Positions 63,892 through 64,000 of a stretch of 64,000 nt of DNA are shown here, in pieces. How positions within the stretch are numbered: the stretch's first letter is position 1; every line of letters begins with the position of its first letter. Origin of the DNA: an uncultured Desulfobulbaceae bacterium (GTDB taxonomy: Bacteria; Desulfobacterota; Desulfobulbia; Desulfobulbales; Desulfobulbaceae). The stretch covers positions 203,118 to 267,117 of the forward strand of contig CAMYLK010000001.1 of assembly GCA_947259225.1 (NCBI GenBank). Direction: 5' to 3'. A program made the position numbers and the translations under genes. A model generated the notes under the pieces. That model was not told the origin of the DNA, did no database searches, and saw only the letters and a program-made list of their open reading frames with translations.

Positions 63892-64000
63892 ACTAGTTGA
63901 GCATAATTAAATGTGTGCTAAACTAAGTCATGCCGTTAAAAAACAAGTATACAAAACGTTCAAGAATTTCTGAGGCTAAATTTAGAGAACTTGTTAAGTA
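63884..64000 (+). mobile_element. Left end of an IS1595-like insertion sequence (partial)
   Basis: From about 63884 the sequence GGGGCTAGACTAGTTGAGCA looks like an IS terminal inverted repeat, followed within 46 bp by a transposase start. The right end lies outside the window, so the repeat and target duplication cannot be checked. Confidence 0.55.
63930..64000 (+). CDS. IS1595-family transposase (N-terminal fragment at window edge)
   Basis: The visible 23 residues, MPLKNKYTKRSRISEAKFRE then LVK, match the typical start of IS1595-family transposases (KNKY-x2-RSRISEAKFRE). The gene continues beyond the window. The family call rests on this short stretch alone. Confidence 0.6.
   Translation, partial: MPLKNKYTKRSRISEAKFRELVK

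Overview
The window is 64 kb of a Gram-negative bacterial chromosome of moderate GC content. It most resembles a sulfate-reducing or sulfur-cycling member of the Desulfobacterota (Desulfobulbales-like). That placement is inferred from gene content: a ferredoxin-nitroreductase fusion, a full HAAT-type ABC operon, a C-terminal PICxxCKKIRDD-type cysteine motif typical of deltaproteobacterial signalling proteins, CmoA/CmoB, bactofilin, and what looks like selenocysteine use. No rRNA, tRNA or CRISPR array was seen.

Layout. 1-5 kb: edge of an XRE-type regulator, an SGNH hydrolase, a short-chain dehydrogenase, two exported thioredoxin-fold proteins and an ATP-grasp enzyme. 5.3-10.3 kb: a complete livFGMHK-type ABC importer operon. 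10.7-17.6 kb: ferredoxin-nitroreductase, then exported proteins (OprB-like porin, M19 dipeptidase, Kazal-domain protein, amidohydrolase, and an unknown). 18-23.4 kb: a copper/heavy-metal island with a MerR regulator, two near-identical MerR-type promoters, a YHS-domain membrane protein, a CopA-type P1B ATPase with YHS and HMBD domains, a membrane protein, a decayed cytochrome c and cueP. 23.9-27 kb: a 1004-residue exported ankyrin-repeat protein. 27-37.4 kb: RecQ, small cysteine-rich proteins, an HlyD/ABC exporter, glycogen phosphorylase, a metzincin and an MFS carrier. 37.6-49.3 kb: SlyD, a CopA-CopB multicopper oxidase/barrel fusion, Lgt, MnmG, TrkH, TrkA and a methyltransferase. 49.5-54.4 kb: the canonical rpmH-rnpA-yidD-yidC-jag-mnmE cluster. 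54.4-63.5 kb: bactofilin, M23 peptidase, CmoBA, BirA, RecO, RodZ and SurA. 63.9 kb: the left end of an IS1595-like element.

The main discovery candidate is cueP at 22817-23359 (minus strand). Its reading frame is split by one in-frame TGA. That TGA falls exactly where CueP proteins carry the first copper-binding cysteine (TH-x-C-x7-C). The downstream frame is fully conserved, and a 7-bp hairpin with a GUC loop starts 15 nt after the TGA, as a bacterial SECIS element would. I read this as a selenocysteine-containing CueP, a form I do not know to have been described. A second system-level observation is a pair of matching MerR operators. They tie a small ribbon-helix-helix-like protein to the same metal regulator as the CopA ATPase operon. 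Together with the CopA-CopB fusion at 39-41 kb, periplasmic copper handling is a strong theme of the window.
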